Positions 47,149 to 57,574 of a stretch of 64,000 bases of DNA are shown piece after piece. A program made the position numbers and the translations under genes. A model generated the notes under the pieces. That model did no database searches, was not told the DNA's origin, and was given only the letters and a program-made list of their open reading frames with translations. The stretch's first letter is position 1, and each line of letters opens with the position of its first letter. Source of the stretch: Paracoccus sp. (in: a-proteobacteria) (GTDB taxonomy: Bacteria; Pseudomonadota; Alphaproteobacteria; Rhodobacterales; Rhodobacteraceae); contig NZ_JAUNTO010000008.1 of the NCBI RefSeq assembly GCF_030538655.1, positions 62,001 through 126,000 of the forward strand, given 5' to 3'.

Positions 47149-47946
47149 TCAGTCCGGCTGTGACCAGCGGCGATGCAGAGCGTTGGCGGCGCTCCAGTCC
47201 AGCGGGGGCGGGGACATGGGGGCGGCCGCCAGCCAGTCACGCGCGGCCTGCATTTCGGCGGTCATCAGCGCATCGCAATCGGGGTTGGTGCTGTTAGCCA
47301 CGCCCATTTCGCCGGTGGCCTGTTTGACCGCGATCAGATCGTTCAGCCACAGTGTGACGGCGGCAGGCAGGTTGGTTTCGGCCATCAGCATCTGCATGTT
47401 CATCGGCACCATCGCCGCGCCATGCAACCGCATATGCCGCAGCGCCAACGCCGGACGCAGGCAATAGAAATAACGTTTTAGCCGCACTTGCCCTGCCGGG
47501 TCGCGCAGCCGGGCAAATTGCTGTTGTGCCAGCGACAGATAATGCCAGCTAACCGCACGCCGGTTCAGCGTTTGCGCGCAGAATGCCGCCAGATCGGCGC
47601 GTGCCTGCGGATTGTCGGCATAGGTAATCGGCGATTGCAGCCATTCGGCCAGCACCGCGTTCGATTTCATGGCCAGCCGCAGCGCCTTGGCCAGTTCCCA
47701 GCCCGCGATGTCGAGATCACCGGAAATGGGCCGCTCGATCACATCGCGCTTGGGTTCCAGCCGCAGGTGCCATTCTGGCGGGCGGGCTTAGACGAAACGC
47801 ACGTCATAATCGCTGTCGGGCGAATGAAAGCCCCAGGCGCGCGACCCGGATTCGACCGCCAGCAGGATGGTAACGCTTTCCTCTGTGGCGATCTGATGCA
47901 AGCGGGCGCAGAGTTCGGCGTGCATGTCGGGGGAAACAGCGGTCAT
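47149..47946 (-). pseudogene. RlaP/YcgL-type nucleotidyltransferase with an in-frame stop
   Basis: The gene begins at ATG 47946 ([18 protein letters not shown]), overlapping the recF stop, and has the nucleotidyltransferase core [23 protein letters not shown] at 47788-47790 stops the frame after 52 residues, yet the same frame continues with ARPPEWHLRLEPKRDVIERP and runs to 47149 with the family's helical C-terminal half. In homologues (PF10127, from memory) this position is normally tyrosine (RFVY), so a single TAC/TAT to TAA change explains it. No frameshift is needed. Either a fresh nonsense mutation or a base-call error. An internal start could make the 197-residue C-terminal part, but it would lack the catalytic site. 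Confidence 0.85.
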
Positions 47947-49010
47947 GGGGCGATCCTTGAGGTGCAGTCGGTTTTTCCCACGGCCAGATCTTCGCCATGC
48001 AGCGTGTCGAACAGCTCCGGTCCTGTGCCGGTTAGCACCGATTGCGCGGGCAGGGCAGCGATTTCGGCATAGAGCAGCGCGCGGCGGCTGGCGTCCAGAT
48101 GGGCGGCCACTTCGTCCAGCAGCAACAGCACCGGCTGATCGGCCAGGGCGCGGGCATTGGCGAGGATCAGTGACAGCAGCAGCGCCTTTTGCTCGCCGGT
48201 CGAGGACAGGGCGGCGGGCATATCCTGCGGCCCCCAATGCGCGCCCAGATCGGCGCGATGTGGGCCGGTCAGACTACGCCCGGCAGCCAGATCGCGGGGG
48301 CGGGTGGCGGCCAGTCGCGCGGCGATGCTGGACGGGTCGGGGTCATCGGCGAAACCCTCGCCGGGCAGCAGGGTCAGGCGGGCGGCGGGAAAGGCATCGC
48401 CACCCTGCGCCTGAGCCGCGGCGATCAGCTTCAGCGCCGTGATGCGGTTGGCGGTGATCTGCGCCCCCGCCTCGGCCATCTGGGCTTCCAGCGCGCGATA
48501 CCAGTGCGGATCGCTGATCTGATCGCGCAGCAGCCGGTTGCGTTCCCGCATCGCCTTGTCATAGGTCAGCGCCGCTTCGGCATGGGCGGGCGCAAAGGAC
48601 AGCGTGACGCGATCCAGAAAACGGCGCCGGGTTTCCGGTGTGTCGGTCCACAGCCGGTCCATCGCCGGGGTCAGCCAGATGACACGGATCAGCCGCCCAA
48701 GCGCCACCTGCGGTGCGGGCTTGTCGTCGATGATGACGTAGCGGCTCTGATCCGGCGGCGCGCCGGTTTCCACGGCATGATCGCCGATGCGCGCCCGGAT
48801 GCGCCAGCCCGCCGCCGCGCCCTGACGCGCCTGTTCAGGCGCTGCCACGCCGCGCAAGCCGCGACCGGGGGCCAGCATCGACAGCGCCTCAAGAATATTG
48901 GTCTTGCCTGATCCGTTCGGCCCGTGCAGCGCCAGCGGCGCGCCGCTGAAATCCAGTGTCAGGCGTGGCCATGAGCGGAACTGGGCAAGGTTGATCGTCG
49001 AAAGGATCAC
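47943..49010 (-). CDS. recF: DNA replication and repair protein RecF
   Basis: A 355-residue SMC-like ATPase that loads RecA at gapped DNA with RecOR. Walker [18 protein letters not shown], signature [18 protein letters not shown] and Walker [15 protein letters not shown] are intact. It overlaps dnaN by 4 bp upstream and the broken nucleotidyltransferase gene by 4 bp downstream, so translation of the series is coupled. Confidence 0.95.
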   Translation of the reverse strand: MILSTINLAQFRSWPRLTLDFSGAPLALHGPNGSGKTNILEALSMLAPGRGLRGVAAPEQARQGAAAGWRIRARIGDHAVETGAPPDQSRYVIIDDKPAPQVALGRLIRVIWLTPAMDRLWTDTPETRRRFLDRVTLSFAPAHAEAALTYDKAMRERNRLLRDQISDPHWYRALEAQMAEAGAQITANRITALKLIAAAQAQGGDAFPAARLTLLPGEGFADDPDPSSIAARLAATRPRDLAAGRSLTGPHRADLGAHWGPQDMPAALSSTGEQKALLLSLILANARALADQPVLLLLDEVAAHLDASRRALLYAEIAALPAQSVLTGTGPELFDTLHGEDLAVGKTDCTSRIAP

Positions 49011-50125
49011 ACCCGCATCGGCATGACGACATACACCGCGCTGGTGTCGCCGCCCTCGCGGATCAGGGCGGCATCGCCTGCGCCGTTGAACAGAAACACG
49101 GCGTTTTCGCGATCCACCTGCGCGGCGATTTCTTGCAGGTATTTGGCGTTAAAGCCGATTTCCAGCGGCTCGTCGGCATAGGCGACGATCAGTTCCTCGT
49201 CTGCGGCACCCGAATCGGGGGCGTTGACCGACAGCACCAGCCGATCCTGATCCAGCGCCAGTTTCACCGCGCGCGACCGTTCCGACGATACGGTGGCCAC
49301 CCGGTCCACTGCGCGGGCGAAATCATTGGCGTCTACCTCGAGCTTGCGGGTGTTGCCAGTAGGGATGACGCGCGAATAATCGGGGAAGGTGCCGTCGATG
49401 ACCTTGGACGTCAGGGTCTGGGTCGGTGTGGCAAAGCGCACCTTGGTTTCGCTGACAGAAACGGCGATGGCCGCTTCGTCATCTTCCAGCAGTTTGCGTA
49501 ATTCGTTCACGGTCTTGCGTGGCACGATGACGCCCGGCATATCCTCGGCCCCCGGCGGCAGAGGTGCATCAACGCGCGCCAGGCGGTGCCCGTCGGTCGC
49601 CACACAGCGCAGAACCGTCGCGCCATCGGCCTGCGTCACATGCAGGTAAACGCCGTTCAGATAATAGCGCGTTTCCTCGGTCGAGATGGCGAATTTCGAC
49701 TTGTCGAACAGCCGCCGCAGCACCGGGGCCGGGGCGCTGAAATTCGCGCTGTATTCGGAACTGGCCATCACCGGGAAATCTTCGCGCGGCAATGTGGCAA
49801 GGCTGAAGTTCGAACGCCCGGCCTGCACGTTCAGCCGCCCCGCAGTCTCATCGGCGCTGATGTTGACCAGTGCGCCATCGGGCAGCTTGCGCGCGATTTC
49901 GTTCAGCAGCGCCGCGCTGACCGTGGTGCCGCCGGGGCGTTCAACCATGGCCGGGGCGCGGTCCACCACTTCGGTGTCCAGATCGGTGGCGCGCAGGCTG
50001 ACGCCATCAGATGTCGCTTCGATCAGGATATTGGCCAGAATCGGGATGGTGTTGCGCCGTTCGACAACGGATTGCGCCTGATTGACCGCCTTGACCAGCA
50101 CTGCGCGTTCGATGGAAAACTTCAT
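49007..50125 (-). CDS. dnaN: DNA polymerase III beta subunit (sliding clamp)
   Basis: A 372-residue clamp with the three repeated clamp domains. It starts MKFSIERAVLVKAVNQAQSVVERRNTIPILANILIEA and ends with the conserved [21 protein letters not shown], the usual bacterial beta C-terminus (M-P-M-R-V here). Length and features are normal. It follows dnaA after 82 bp and overlaps recF. Confidence 0.96.
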   Translation of the reverse strand: MKFSIERAVLVKAVNQAQSVVERRNTIPILANILIEATSDGVSLRATDLDTEVVDRAPAMVERPGGTTVSAALLNEIARKLPDGALVNISADETAGRLNVQAGRSNFSLATLPREDFPVMASSEYSANFSAPAPVLRRLFDKSKFAISTEETRYYLNGVYLHVTQADGATVLRCVATDGHRLARVDAPLPPGAEDMPGVIVPRKTVNELRKLLEDDEAAIAVSVSETKVRFATPTQTLTSKVIDGTFPDYSRVIPTGNTRKLEVDANDFARAVDRVATVSSERSRAVKLALDQDRLVLSVNAPDSGAADEELIVAYADEPLEIGFNAKYLQEIAAQVDRENAVFLFNGAGDAALIREGGDTSAVYVVMPMRV

Positions 50126-50207
50126 CGCCTTTCCCCGTCCCTATGTGTGGACTGCGTTTTAGCTGCCCGGCGGGCCGGTCACAAGGATTTCATCGCACTG
50201 GCGTCGC

Positions 50208-51560
50208 TTATACCTCAAGCAGGCGTTTCAGCATGTCGATATCTTCGGCCAGACCCTGATCCTGATGGGTCAGTTCCTCGATCTTGCGGACGCCATGCAT
50301 GATCGTGGTGTGATCGCGCCCACCGAATCGGCGGCCGATTTCGGGCAGGCTGCGGCTGGTCATCTGCTTGGCCAGATACATCGCCACCTGACGCGGGCGG
50401 GCCACGGTGCGTACCCGTTTGGGGCCGATCATGTCGGCCAGGCGGATGTTGTAATGTTCCGCCACCTTGCGCTGAATTTCCTCGATCGAGATCTTGCGGT
50501 CGCTGGCGCGCAGGATGTCAGCCAGGCAGTCCTGCGTCAGATCCAGCGTGATTTCGCGACCCACGAGGCTGGCAAAGGCGAACAGCCGCTGCATCGCGCC
50601 TTCCAGAACGCGCACGTTCGAGGTGATGCGGTGGGCCAGAAACTCCAGCACGCCGGGGGCGATTTGCAGGCCGGGATATTGCGCGCGAAACGCTTCGGTC
50701 TTGGATTGCAGGATGCCAAGGCGCAGTTCATAGGTGGTGGGGTGCAGGTCCACGATCAGCCCGCAGGACAGGCGCGATTTGATCCGTTCTTCCAGCCCCT
50801 TGATTTCGCCCGGCGCGCGGTCGGCGGAAATCACGATCTGCTTGCCCTGATCCACCAGCGCGTTGAACGTGTGAAAGAATTCTTCCTGCGTCGAGTCCTT
50901 GCCGGCGATGAACTGAACGTCATCGACCATCAGCATATCCACGGCGCGGAACATTTCCTTGAAATCCATGATGTTACGTTCGCGCAGCGCCTGAACAAAG
51001 CGATACATGAACTGTTCCGCCGACAGATACAGCACACGCGCGGCGGGTTTGTTGCGCTGATATTCATGAGCGATGGCGTGCATCAGGTGGGTCTTGCCCA
51101 GACCGACGCCGCCATAAAGAAACAGCGGGTTAAAGCTGACCGGCCCGCCTTCGGCCACGCGGCGGGCGGCGGCATGGGCCAGTTCGTTCGGTTTGCCCAC
51201 GACGAAATTGTCAAAGACAAAGCGCGCGTCCAGCGGGGCACCCAGATCGACCGGCGCGGCAGCTGCGGGCGGCGTGGTTGGGGCGGCGGCGCGCGGTTGT
51301 GCGGGGCGGGCAGGGGCAGCCGTCGCCGTGACCGAGATGCGCAGACGGTCTGCCGCTGCGCCGCTGCGCATCAGCTCATCCAAAATCTGCCGGGCATAAT
51401 GGCGGTTCACCCAATCCGACAGAAAGCGGGTCGGCGCGGCAAATTCCGCCACACCGGCGTCAATGCCCGTCAAGCGCAGCGGTTTGATCCAGTGGTTGAA
51501 GTTGTTCGCCCCAACGCTTTTTTCCAGCCCTGCGCAGGCCCGCCCCCAAAGATCTTCCAT
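50208..51560 (-). CDS. dnaA: Chromosomal replication initiator DnaA
   Basis: A 450-residue initiator. Domain I is at the N-terminus, followed by a Pro/Ala-rich linker (about 75-110); the AAA+ domain has Walker A GGVGLGKTHLMHAIAHE and Walker B MLMVDDVQFIAGK; domain IV has the DNA-binding signature GGRDHTTIMHGVRKIEEL. Length is typical of alphaproteobacteria. The 531-bp gap upstream toward rpsT contains its promoter, but I see no clear cluster of DnaA boxes there. Confidence 0.97.
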   Translation of the reverse strand: MEDLWGRACAGLEKSVGANNFNHWIKPLRLTGIDAGVAEFAAPTRFLSDWVNRHYARQILDELMRSGAAADRLRISVTATAAPARPAQPRAAAPTTPPAAAAPVDLGAPLDARFVFDNFVVGKPNELAHAAARRVAEGGPVSFNPLFLYGGVGLGKTHLMHAIAHEYQRNKPAARVLYLSAEQFMYRFVQALRERNIMDFKEMFRAVDMLMVDDVQFIAGKDSTQEEFFHTFNALVDQGKQIVISADRAPGEIKGLEERIKSRLSCGLIVDLHPTTYELRLGILQSKTEAFRAQYPGLQIAPGVLEFLAHRITSNVRVLEGAMQRLFAFASLVGREITLDLTQDCLADILRASDRKISIEEIQRKVAEHYNIRLADMIGPKRVRTVARPRQVAMYLAKQMTSRSLPEIGRRFGGRDHTTIMHGVRKIEELTHQDQGLAEDIDMLKRLLEV

Positions 51561-52091
51561 CGTCTTGCCCGTCCGTTGTCCCCAGATCGCCCGCAGGTTG
51601 ATCCCGCCGGGCCGATTGCACCACGCCTTGGTTCAGGACAGTCAGGCAACACGCAACCCTGCGGCGAAATTGCCGCAGATATGGCCGCACAGCCGTCTCG
51701 TCTCTTTCAGACACGAGCCTGCTCTGGCCGGTGGCAGCCGACGGTTGCAGACCCAAAGGCAGGACGGAAGCTCCGCCATTTGCCCGGCTTGGTGATCCGG
51801 TTTCGCAACCAGATTCGCCAGCCTGTCCCCCAGGTGCGAGGTGAATCGCCCGGTCAAACTAGCAACCCCGCAAGGGCCGCTGCAACTGAACTCTGCGCTT
51901 GACAGCCTGGATAGCCAGACGAATCTGCGATCCCTCTGATCGGTAAGATAATTTCATCCAAACGGCTGCAAATGCAAAGAAAAAGGCGTGAGCGGCGAAT
52001 CGCCCCAAATGCAAAAGGCGCGCCGGGTCGGGCGCGCCAGATCAGCCATCCGGCTGACAACGGGCGAGTTTTCGCCCGCTGTGGAACAAGT
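51561..52091. other. Intergenic region between dnaA and rpsT
   Basis: 531 bp with no supported gene. It must hold the dnaA promoter and ends at the rpsT terminator (52013-52038). The best DnaA-box match I find is TCATCCAAA at 51954-51962 (seven of nine bases of TTATCCACA), and there is no array, so there is no good evidence that the origin is here. Confidence 0.55.
52013..52038 (-). terminator. Intrinsic terminator of rpsT
   Basis: On the minus strand GGCGCGCC, a 6-base loop and GGCGCGCC pair (52031-52038 with 52017-52024), followed by TTTT (52016-52013). It lies about 54 bp past the rpsT stop. Confidence 0.75.
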
Positions 52092-52361
52092 TCAGGCGGT
52101 GGCCAGCGCCTTGACCCGCGATGCCAGTCGCGAGATTTTCCGCGAGGCGGTGTTTTTGTGGTAAACGCCTTTGCTGACGCCGCGCATCAGTTCGGGCTGC
52201 GCTGCTTGCAGCGCCGCGCGGGCGGCGTCGGCATTGCCGCTGGCAAGTGCTTCTTCGACTTTGCGCAGGAAGGTGCGGATGCGCGAACGGCGGGCTTTGT
52301 TCACTTCGGTGCGGCGTTCGGTCTGGCGGGCGCGTTTTTTCGACTGGGGCGTGTTGGCCAT
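52092..52361 (-). CDS. rpsT: 30S ribosomal protein S20
   Basis: An 89-residue, strongly basic helical protein with the S20 pattern: [39 protein letters not shown] at the start and [22 protein letters not shown] at the end. It binds 16S rRNA in the small subunit. A single-gene unit with its own terminator. Confidence 0.97.
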   Translation of the reverse strand: MANTPQSKKRARQTERRTEVNKARRSRIRTFLRKVEEALASGNADAARAALQAAQPELMRGVSKGVYHKNTASRKISRLASRVKALATA

Positions 52362-52513
52362 GGGTCTTGTCCTATCGGGTCTGTTGCATTTCGATTGCGC
52401 AAAAGACCCAAGGCAGCGTCCCTGTCAGGAACAGCCATGATTCTTGCCAAAGCGGGCCCACACGCATGTAAGTCTGGGCCTTTACAGCAGTTGCGCCGGA
52501 AAGAAAACCCCTG

Positions 52514-53290
52514 TCAGCGGTCGCGGAATTGCGCCTCGCGCTTTTCAAGAAAGGCCGCCATGCCCTCTTTCTGGTCTTCGGTGGCGAACAGCGCGTGGAA
52601 AATGCGGCGTTCGAACAGCAGCCCTTCGCGCAGGGTGGTTTCATAGCTGCGGTTGACCGCCTCTTTGACCACCTTCACCGCGATCTGCGATTTCGCGGCG
52701 ATCTTGGCGGCGGCGGCCATTGCTTCGGGGATCAGCTTGGCGGCGGGCACCACGCGGCTGACAAGGCCCGAACGCTCGGCCTCGGCGGCATCCATGAAAC
52801 GGCCGGTCAGGTTCATATCCATCGACTTGGACTTGCCTACGAAACGGGTCAGCCGCTGTGTGCCGCCGATACCGGCGACGACGCCCAGATTAATTTCAGG
52901 CTGGCCAAATTTGGCGGTATCGGCGGCGATGATGAAATCGCAGGCCATGGCCAGTTCACAGCCGCCACCAAGGGCATAGCCGCTGACAGCCGCGATGATC
53001 GGCTTGCGCACACGCTGAATGGCATCGGTCGGGCCGCTGAACAGATCGGCGGTGAATACATCCACAAAGGATTTTTCCGACATTTCCTTGATGTCGGCAC
53101 CGGCGGCAAAGGCCTTTTCGCTGCCGGTCAGCACGATGCAGCGCACCTTGTCGTTGTGGTCGGCCTCGGTCAGCGCCTGCGCCAATTCGCCCAGCAACTT
53201 GCCGTTCAGCGCATTCAAAGCTTCGGGACGGTTCAGGCGGATCAGCGCCACGTCATCCTCGATTTCCACGATGATCGTCTCATAGGCCAT
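52514..53290 (-). CDS. Enoyl-CoA hydratase
   Basis: A 258-residue crotonase that hydrates trans-2-enoyl-CoA in fatty-acid beta-oxidation. Both catalytic glutamates are in place: [20 protein letters not shown] and [26 protein letters not shown]. The oxyanion-hole stretch [10 protein letters not shown] is also intact. Length and motifs match short-chain enoyl-CoA hydratases (FadB1/PaaF-like). It is located between rpsT and mutM as in related genomes and probably forms its own transcript. Confidence 0.93.
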   Translation of the reverse strand: MAYETIIVEIEDDVALIRLNRPEALNALNGKLLGELAQALTEADHNDKVRCIVLTGSEKAFAAGADIKEMSEKSFVDVFTADLFSGPTDAIQRVRKPIIAAVSGYALGGGCELAMACDFIIAADTAKFGQPEINLGVVAGIGGTQRLTRFVGKSKSMDMNLTGRFMDAAEAERSGLVSRVVPAAKLIPEAMAAAAKIAAKSQIAVKVVKEAVNRSYETTLREGLLFERRIFHALFATEDQKEGMAAFLEKREAQFRDR

Positions 53291-53358
53291 CGGTCATCTT
53301 CCTTTCGGTTAACCTTTGTCCCGTCCTAGCAGCCGCCATGCCCCCTGACCAGCATGGC

Positions 53359-54204
53359 CTATTGCTGACAAGCCGGACAGTAAAAGCTGGAGCGCCCCGA
53401 CTGCACCACCCGCGCGATCACGCCAGAACAGCCGGGCGCAGGGCAGGGCGCGCCCTCGCGGCCATAGACGCGGAAACTGTGCTGAAAATAGCCCAGCTCG
53501 CCGCTGGCCTGCCGGTGATCGCGCAGGGATGATCCGCCTGCTGCGATCGCCTCGGTCAGCACGTCGCGGATGTGGCTATGCAGACCGGCCAGTTGCGCGG
53601 CCTCAATCTGCCCGGCGGGGCGGCGCGGATCAAGCCCCGCGCGATGCAGCGCCTCGGACACATAGATGTTGCCCAGCCCCGCCACGATCCGCTGATCCAG
53701 CAGCGCCTGTTTCACCGGCGCGCGCCGCCCGGCAAAGGCTGCGGTCAGCGTGGCAGGGGTGAAATCCTCGCCCAAAGGTTCGGGGCCAAGATGCGCCAGC
53801 AGCGGATGTTCGACACCCTCGCGGACCAGATCGACCATACCAAAGCGCCGCGCATCGTTCAGCGTGACCGTGGCCCCGGCCTCGGTGTGTATGACAAAAT
53901 GATCGTGCCGGGGCAGAACTGCCGGGTCGCGGTGAAATTCGCCCATGCCTGCGCCCTGAACCAGCATCCGCCCCGACATGCCCAGATGGATCAGCAGGCT
54001 GCCCCGGTCTTGCAGATCGGCCAGCAGATATTTCGACCGCCGCCGCAGCGCGGTGATATGCGCGCCGGTCAGCACCTGCACCAGATCGGGCGGCAGGGGC
54101 CAGCGCAGATCGGGGCGGCGGACCTCGACCCGCGCGATGCGCGCGCCCTCCAGATGCGGCAGCAGGCCGCAGCGGACGGTTTCGACCTCGGGCAGTTCTG
54201 GCAA
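53359..54204 (-). CDS. mutM: Formamidopyrimidine-DNA glycosylase (Fpg/MutM)
   Basis: A 281-residue DNA glycosylase/AP lyase that removes oxidised purines such as 8-oxoguanine. The catalytic N-terminus is exact after removal of the initiator: [19 protein letters not shown]. The lysine in RRRSKYLL and the C-terminal zinc finger with four cysteines (CPAPGCSG...FYCPACQ) are present. The frame is open to 54342, but TTG 54204 is the only start giving Pro2-Glu3, which the enzyme needs. It is divergent from ubiE with 76 bp between them. Confidence 0.94.
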   Translation of the reverse strand: MPELPEVETVRCGLLPHLEGARIARVEVRRPDLRWPLPPDLVQVLTGAHITALRRRSKYLLADLQDRGSLLIHLGMSGRMLVQGAGMGEFHRDPAVLPRHDHFVIHTEAGATVTLNDARRFGMVDLVREGVEHPLLAHLGPEPLGEDFTPATLTAAFAGRRAPVKQALLDQRIVAGLGNIYVSEALHRAGLDPRRPAGQIEAAQLAGLHSHIRDVLTEAIAAGGSSLRDHRQASGELGYFQHSFRVYGREGAPCPAPGCSGVIARVVQSGRSSFYCPACQQ

Positions 54205-54280
54205 TCCGGTCCCTTTCGCTCCATTGTGCAAGGCGCAGGCTGGCCTTATCTGGGCCACGATACAAGGAACGGCAAGGCAG

Positions 54281-55024
54281 ATGACGCGCAAGACCACCCA
54301 TTTCGGTTTCCAGACCGTGGACGAGGATGCCAAGGCCGGCATGGTTCACGGCGTCTTTTCTCGCGTGGCGTCCAAATACGACATCATGAACGACCTGATG
54401 AGCGTGGGTATCCATCGCGTCTGGAAAACTGCGATGATGGACTGGCTGACCCCGCGCAATGGCCAGCGTCTGCTGGATGTGGCGGGCGGGACCGGCGACA
54501 TTGCCTTTCGCTTCCTCGACCGCGCGCCGGGTGCCCGCGTCACTGTGTGTGACCTGACCGAATCCATGCTGATCGAGGGCCGTGGCCGGGCCGAGGCGGC
54601 ACGCCTTGATGACCGGCTCGACTGGGTGGTGGGCGATGCGATGGCGCTGCCCTTCGCGGATAACAGCTTCGACCGCTATACCATCAGCTTTGGCATCCGT
54701 AACGTCACCCGCATTCCCGATGCATTGGCCGAGGCGTATCGCGTGCTGAAACCCGGCGGGCGGCTGATGGTGCTGGAGTTTTCGCAGATTCCCGTGCCTG
54801 CGCTGCAATGGGCCTATGACCGCTATTCCTTCAACGTCATTCCCGCGATGGGGCAGGCGGTGGCGGGTGACCGCGACAGCTATCAATATCTGGTCGAATC
54901 CATCCGCCGCTTTCCCGATCAGGACACATTTGCCGATATGATTTCGGCGGCGGGTTTGGGGCGAGTGCAATACCGCAACCTGTCTATGGGCATCGCCGCG
55001 CTGCATTCCGGCTGGAAGCTGTAA
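54281..55024 (+). CDS. ubiE: Ubiquinone/menaquinone C-methyltransferase
   Basis: A 247-residue SAM-dependent methyltransferase of quinone biosynthesis. SAM motif I is [21 protein letters not shown], with UbiE signatures [17 protein letters not shown] and [36 protein letters not shown] 54281 starts the family N-terminus; the frame upstream to 53978 lies within mutM. ubiB follows 3 bp later, so the two quinone genes form an operon. Confidence 0.95.
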   Translation: MTRKTTHFGFQTVDEDAKAGMVHGVFSRVASKYDIMNDLMSVGIHRVWKTAMMDWLTPRNGQRLLDVAGGTGDIAFRFLDRAPGARVTVCDLTESMLIEGRGRAEAARLDDRLDWVVGDAMALPFADNSFDRYTISFGIRNVTRIPDALAEAYRVLKPGGRLMVLEFSQIPVPALQWAYDRYSFNVIPAMGQAVAGDRDSYQYLVESIRRFPDQDTFADMISAAGLGRVQYRNLSMGIAALHSGWKL

Positions 55025-55027
55025 GCG

Positions 55028-56560
55028 ATGCGCGGGCCGCATAACATCCTGCGCCTGATCCGCACCGGCGCCACGTTCGAACGGACCGGCGCGATGTCCG
55101 TCGCGCTGGATGCGGTCGAGGCACCGGCCCGGCTGCGCATCGCCCTGCGCGCGCTGGTTTGGCCGTTCCGCTGGATGGGCTATGCCGGTGATCCCGCGCT
55201 GCCGCCGCTGACGCGGGCGATTACCGCACTTGGCCCGGCCTATATCAAATTCGGCCAGATCCTTTCGACCCGCGCCGATGTGGTGGGGGTCGAACTGTCG
55301 GGCCAGTTGCGCATGTTGCAGGACAGGCTGCCACCCTTTGCGACCGATGTGGCGCAAGACATTGTTGCGACCGAACTGCGCGCGCCGGTCGATGCGCTGT
55401 TTTCTGAATTTTCCGAACCTGTCGCGGCAGCATCCATTGCCCAGGTTCACCGTGCCCGCCGCGCCGATACCGGGGCCGAAGTCGCCGTCAAGGTCGTGCG
55501 CCCCGGTATCGAGGCCGCCTTCCGCCGCGACATTGACGCCTTTCATTTTGCTGCCGGATTTCTGGAAAAGCTGCTGCCCCAGACTCGCCGCCTGCGCCCG
55601 CGCGACGTGGTCAGCCATTTCGAATCGGTGGTTCTGGGGGAACTGGACCTGCGGCTTGAGGCGGCATCCGCATCGGAATTCGCGGAAAATACCAAGGATG
55701 ACACAGGGCTTCAGGCCCCGGCCCCGCATTGGGAACTGTCGGGCCGCCGGGTGCTGACCGCCGACTGGGCTGATGGTCTGCCGATGGGCGACCCCGCCGC
55801 CCTTGTCGCGGCCGGGCACGACCTGCACCAACTGGCCACGCGCATCTTGCAGCTTTTCCTCAGCCATGCGCTGCGCGACGGTTTTTTCCAGGCTGATATG
55901 CATCAGGGTAACCTGAAGGTCGCGGCCAATGGTGATGTCATCATCTATGATTTCGGCATCATGGGCGAGATCGATGAATATACCCGCCGTGTCTATGCCG
56001 AAATCCTGATGGGCTTTATCCGTCGCGATTACCGCCGTGTCGCCCGCGTGCATTTCGAGGCCGGCTATGTCCCGCGCGACCGTGACGAGGCTGCTTTCGC
56101 CCGTGCGTTGCGCGTTGTGGGCGAGCCGATCTTCGGTGCCGACGCCAGCCGGATTTCCATGGCGAATCTGCTGGCCTATCTGTTCGAGGTGACGGAACGC
56201 TTTGGCATGGCGACCCGCACCGAACTGATCCTGTTGCAGCGCACCATGGTGGTGGTCGAGGGTGTCGCCCGCTCGTTGGACCCGAACATCAATATGTGGC
56301 AGGCCGCCCGCCCGGTGGTCGAGGCTTACATCCGCAACAACCTTGGCCCCAAAGCCATGGCGCGCGACGGGGTGCGTATGGTTCAGACGCTTGGCCGTTA
56401 CAGCCCGCTTTTGCCCGCAATTCTGGATGATGCGCTATGGGAGCGCGCCAACCGTCCCAAGGCCCCGGCGACACCGCCGCGCCATGCCAACTGGCAACGT
56501 CCGGTGCTGGCCGCTGCCTTGCTGGCCGTGGGTGTCGCCTTGGGTGCGGCCTTGGGCTGA
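55028..56560 (+). CDS. ubiB: Ubiquinone biosynthesis ATPase/kinase-like protein UbiB
   Basis: A 510-residue atypical kinase-like protein required for ubiquinone synthesis. It has the invariant KxGQ motif in GPAYIKFGQILSTRAD, the Ala-rich loop VAAASIAQVHRARR, the lysine in VAVKVVRPG, the catalytic region DGFFQADMHQGNLKV and the metal-binding DFG in IYDFGIMG. A hydrophobic tail (PVLAAALLAVGVALGAALG) anchors it in the membrane. It ends the ubiE-ubiB operon. Confidence 0.95.
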   Translation: MRGPHNILRLIRTGATFERTGAMSVALDAVEAPARLRIALRALVWPFRWMGYAGDPALPPLTRAITALGPAYIKFGQILSTRADVVGVELSGQLRMLQDRLPPFATDVAQDIVATELRAPVDALFSEFSEPVAAASIAQVHRARRADTGAEVAVKVVRPGIEAAFRRDIDAFHFAAGFLEKLLPQTRRLRPRDVVSHFESVVLGELDLRLEAASASEFAENTKDDTGLQAPAPHWELSGRRVLTADWADGLPMGDPAALVAAGHDLHQLATRILQLFLSHALRDGFFQADMHQGNLKVAANGDVIIYDFGIMGEIDEYTRRVYAEILMGFIRRDYRRVARVHFEAGYVPRDRDEAAFARALRVVGEPIFGADASRISMANLLAYLFEVTERFGMATRTELILLQRTMVVVEGVARSLDPNINMWQAARPVVEAYIRNNLGPKAMARDGVRMVQTLGRYSPLLPAILDDALWERANRPKAPATPPRHANWQRPVLAAALLAVGVALGAALG

Positions 56561-56893
56561 CATCGCATCGGCATGATGATGACGGTGCTGATTTGCTGCA
56601 TTCCAGCGCACTGAAAGGTTCCGCCAGAATACGGCTGATGCAATGGTCATCATGGTCATCATGGCGACAGATGGCGGCGGCTGCGGAACGACGATCAGGC
56701 CCCGCTTGCCCGGCGAAACGTGCCACATCCGACCGACGGCAGGTGATGCGATAATACGATCAAGGTGACGCGGCCCAAGACCGCGCCCCCATTCCGTCGG
56801 CTATCCAGAGCACGAATCGCCTGCCTATTGTGCATTCGGCGCCTGCCGCGCACAGTGCGGACGCGACAGGCCCATGGGCGTGGATGCCTGCCA
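56561..56893. other. Intergenic region between ubiB and flgD
   Basis: 333 bp between convergent genes. Open frames here look like frame noise with no recognisable domains. There is a short 9-bp tandem repeat (TGGTCATCA, twice) near 56645. I see no strong terminator with a T-run. Confidence 0.4.
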
Positions 56894-57574
56894 TCAGCCC
56901 GGCTCGCGAATCGCGTCCACCTCATCGGTCATAGCGGTGGCACCGCCTGTCAGAACCAGCCTTACCCCCTGAGCCGTAGTTTCCGCTCCGGTCACGCGGC
57001 TATAGGCACCGACATCGGATTCGGCGATTTTTTCGCCATTCAGATAGCTTTCGATGCGGAAGGCATAGCTGCCATCGGCCACCTTGTTGCCCACGGTGTC
57101 GCGGCCAAACCAATCCACCTGCCCCGCGCCGGTGCCGATTTCCTCGCGGCTCAATTCGCGGCCATGTGCATTCTGCGTGACCAGAATCACGCTGTCGGCG
57201 CGCGAATCAGGCTTGATGTCCAGTGTGATCGCATCAGAGCCGAACCAGACCGGCGCAGTGGTGCGCACCTCTTTGCCCAGATATTGCGACAGTTGCGTCA
57301 GACCGCCGCCACCCAACTGATTCGCGATCTGGGTCAGCAGCTTGTTCGAATGTGCCTGCTGCTCCACGCCCGAGAATGTCGCCAGTTGCACGGCAAATTC
57401 CGACCCTTCCATCGGGTTCATCGGGTCCTGATTCTTTAACTGAGTTGTCAGCATTCGCAGAAAAGTTTCGAAATCAGCATTGCCCAAGGGCGATTCGGAT
57501 TTCTTTGTCTGCGTGGCCGAGGTGGTGGCCGCCGTTGCGGCAGTGATCGAAGTGGTCACTTCTGTTCCTTTCAT
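56894..57574 (-). CDS. flgD: Flagellar hook assembly protein FlgD (hook cap)
   Basis: A 226-residue hook-cap scaffold needed to polymerise FlgE. The N-terminal signature is clear: FETFLRMLTTQLKNQDPMNPMEGSEFAVQLATFSGVEQQ, followed by a FLgD tudor/FnIII-type C-terminal region (VDWFGRDTVGNKVADGSYAFRIESY). It is exported through the flagellar type III route without a signal peptide. Its ATG overlaps the fliK stop by 4 bp, so cap and hook-length control proteins are made together. Confidence 0.93.
   Translation of the reverse strand: MKGTEVTTSITAATAATTSATQTKKSESPLGNADFETFLRMLTTQLKNQDPMNPMEGSEFAVQLATFSGVEQQAHSNKLLTQIANQLGGGGLTQLSQYLGKEVRTTAPVWFGSDAITLDIKPDSRADSVILVTQNAHGRELSREEIGTGAGQVDWFGRDTVGNKVADGSYAFRIESYLNGEKIAESDVGAYSRVTGAETTAQGVRLVLTGGATAMTDEVDAIREPG

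Noticed and set aside
51899..51927. TTGACA with a 17-base gap as a promoter toward rpsT
   Set aside because: The element at the -10 position (AATCTG) is poor, and on that strand it would point into the convergent end of rpsT.
51954..51962. TCATCCAAA as a DnaA box
   Set aside because: Only seven of nine bases match and no second box is near.
53630..56053. An 807-codon minus-strand frame across ubiE/ubiB
   Set aside because: It opposes two well-conserved genes and shows no domain of its own.
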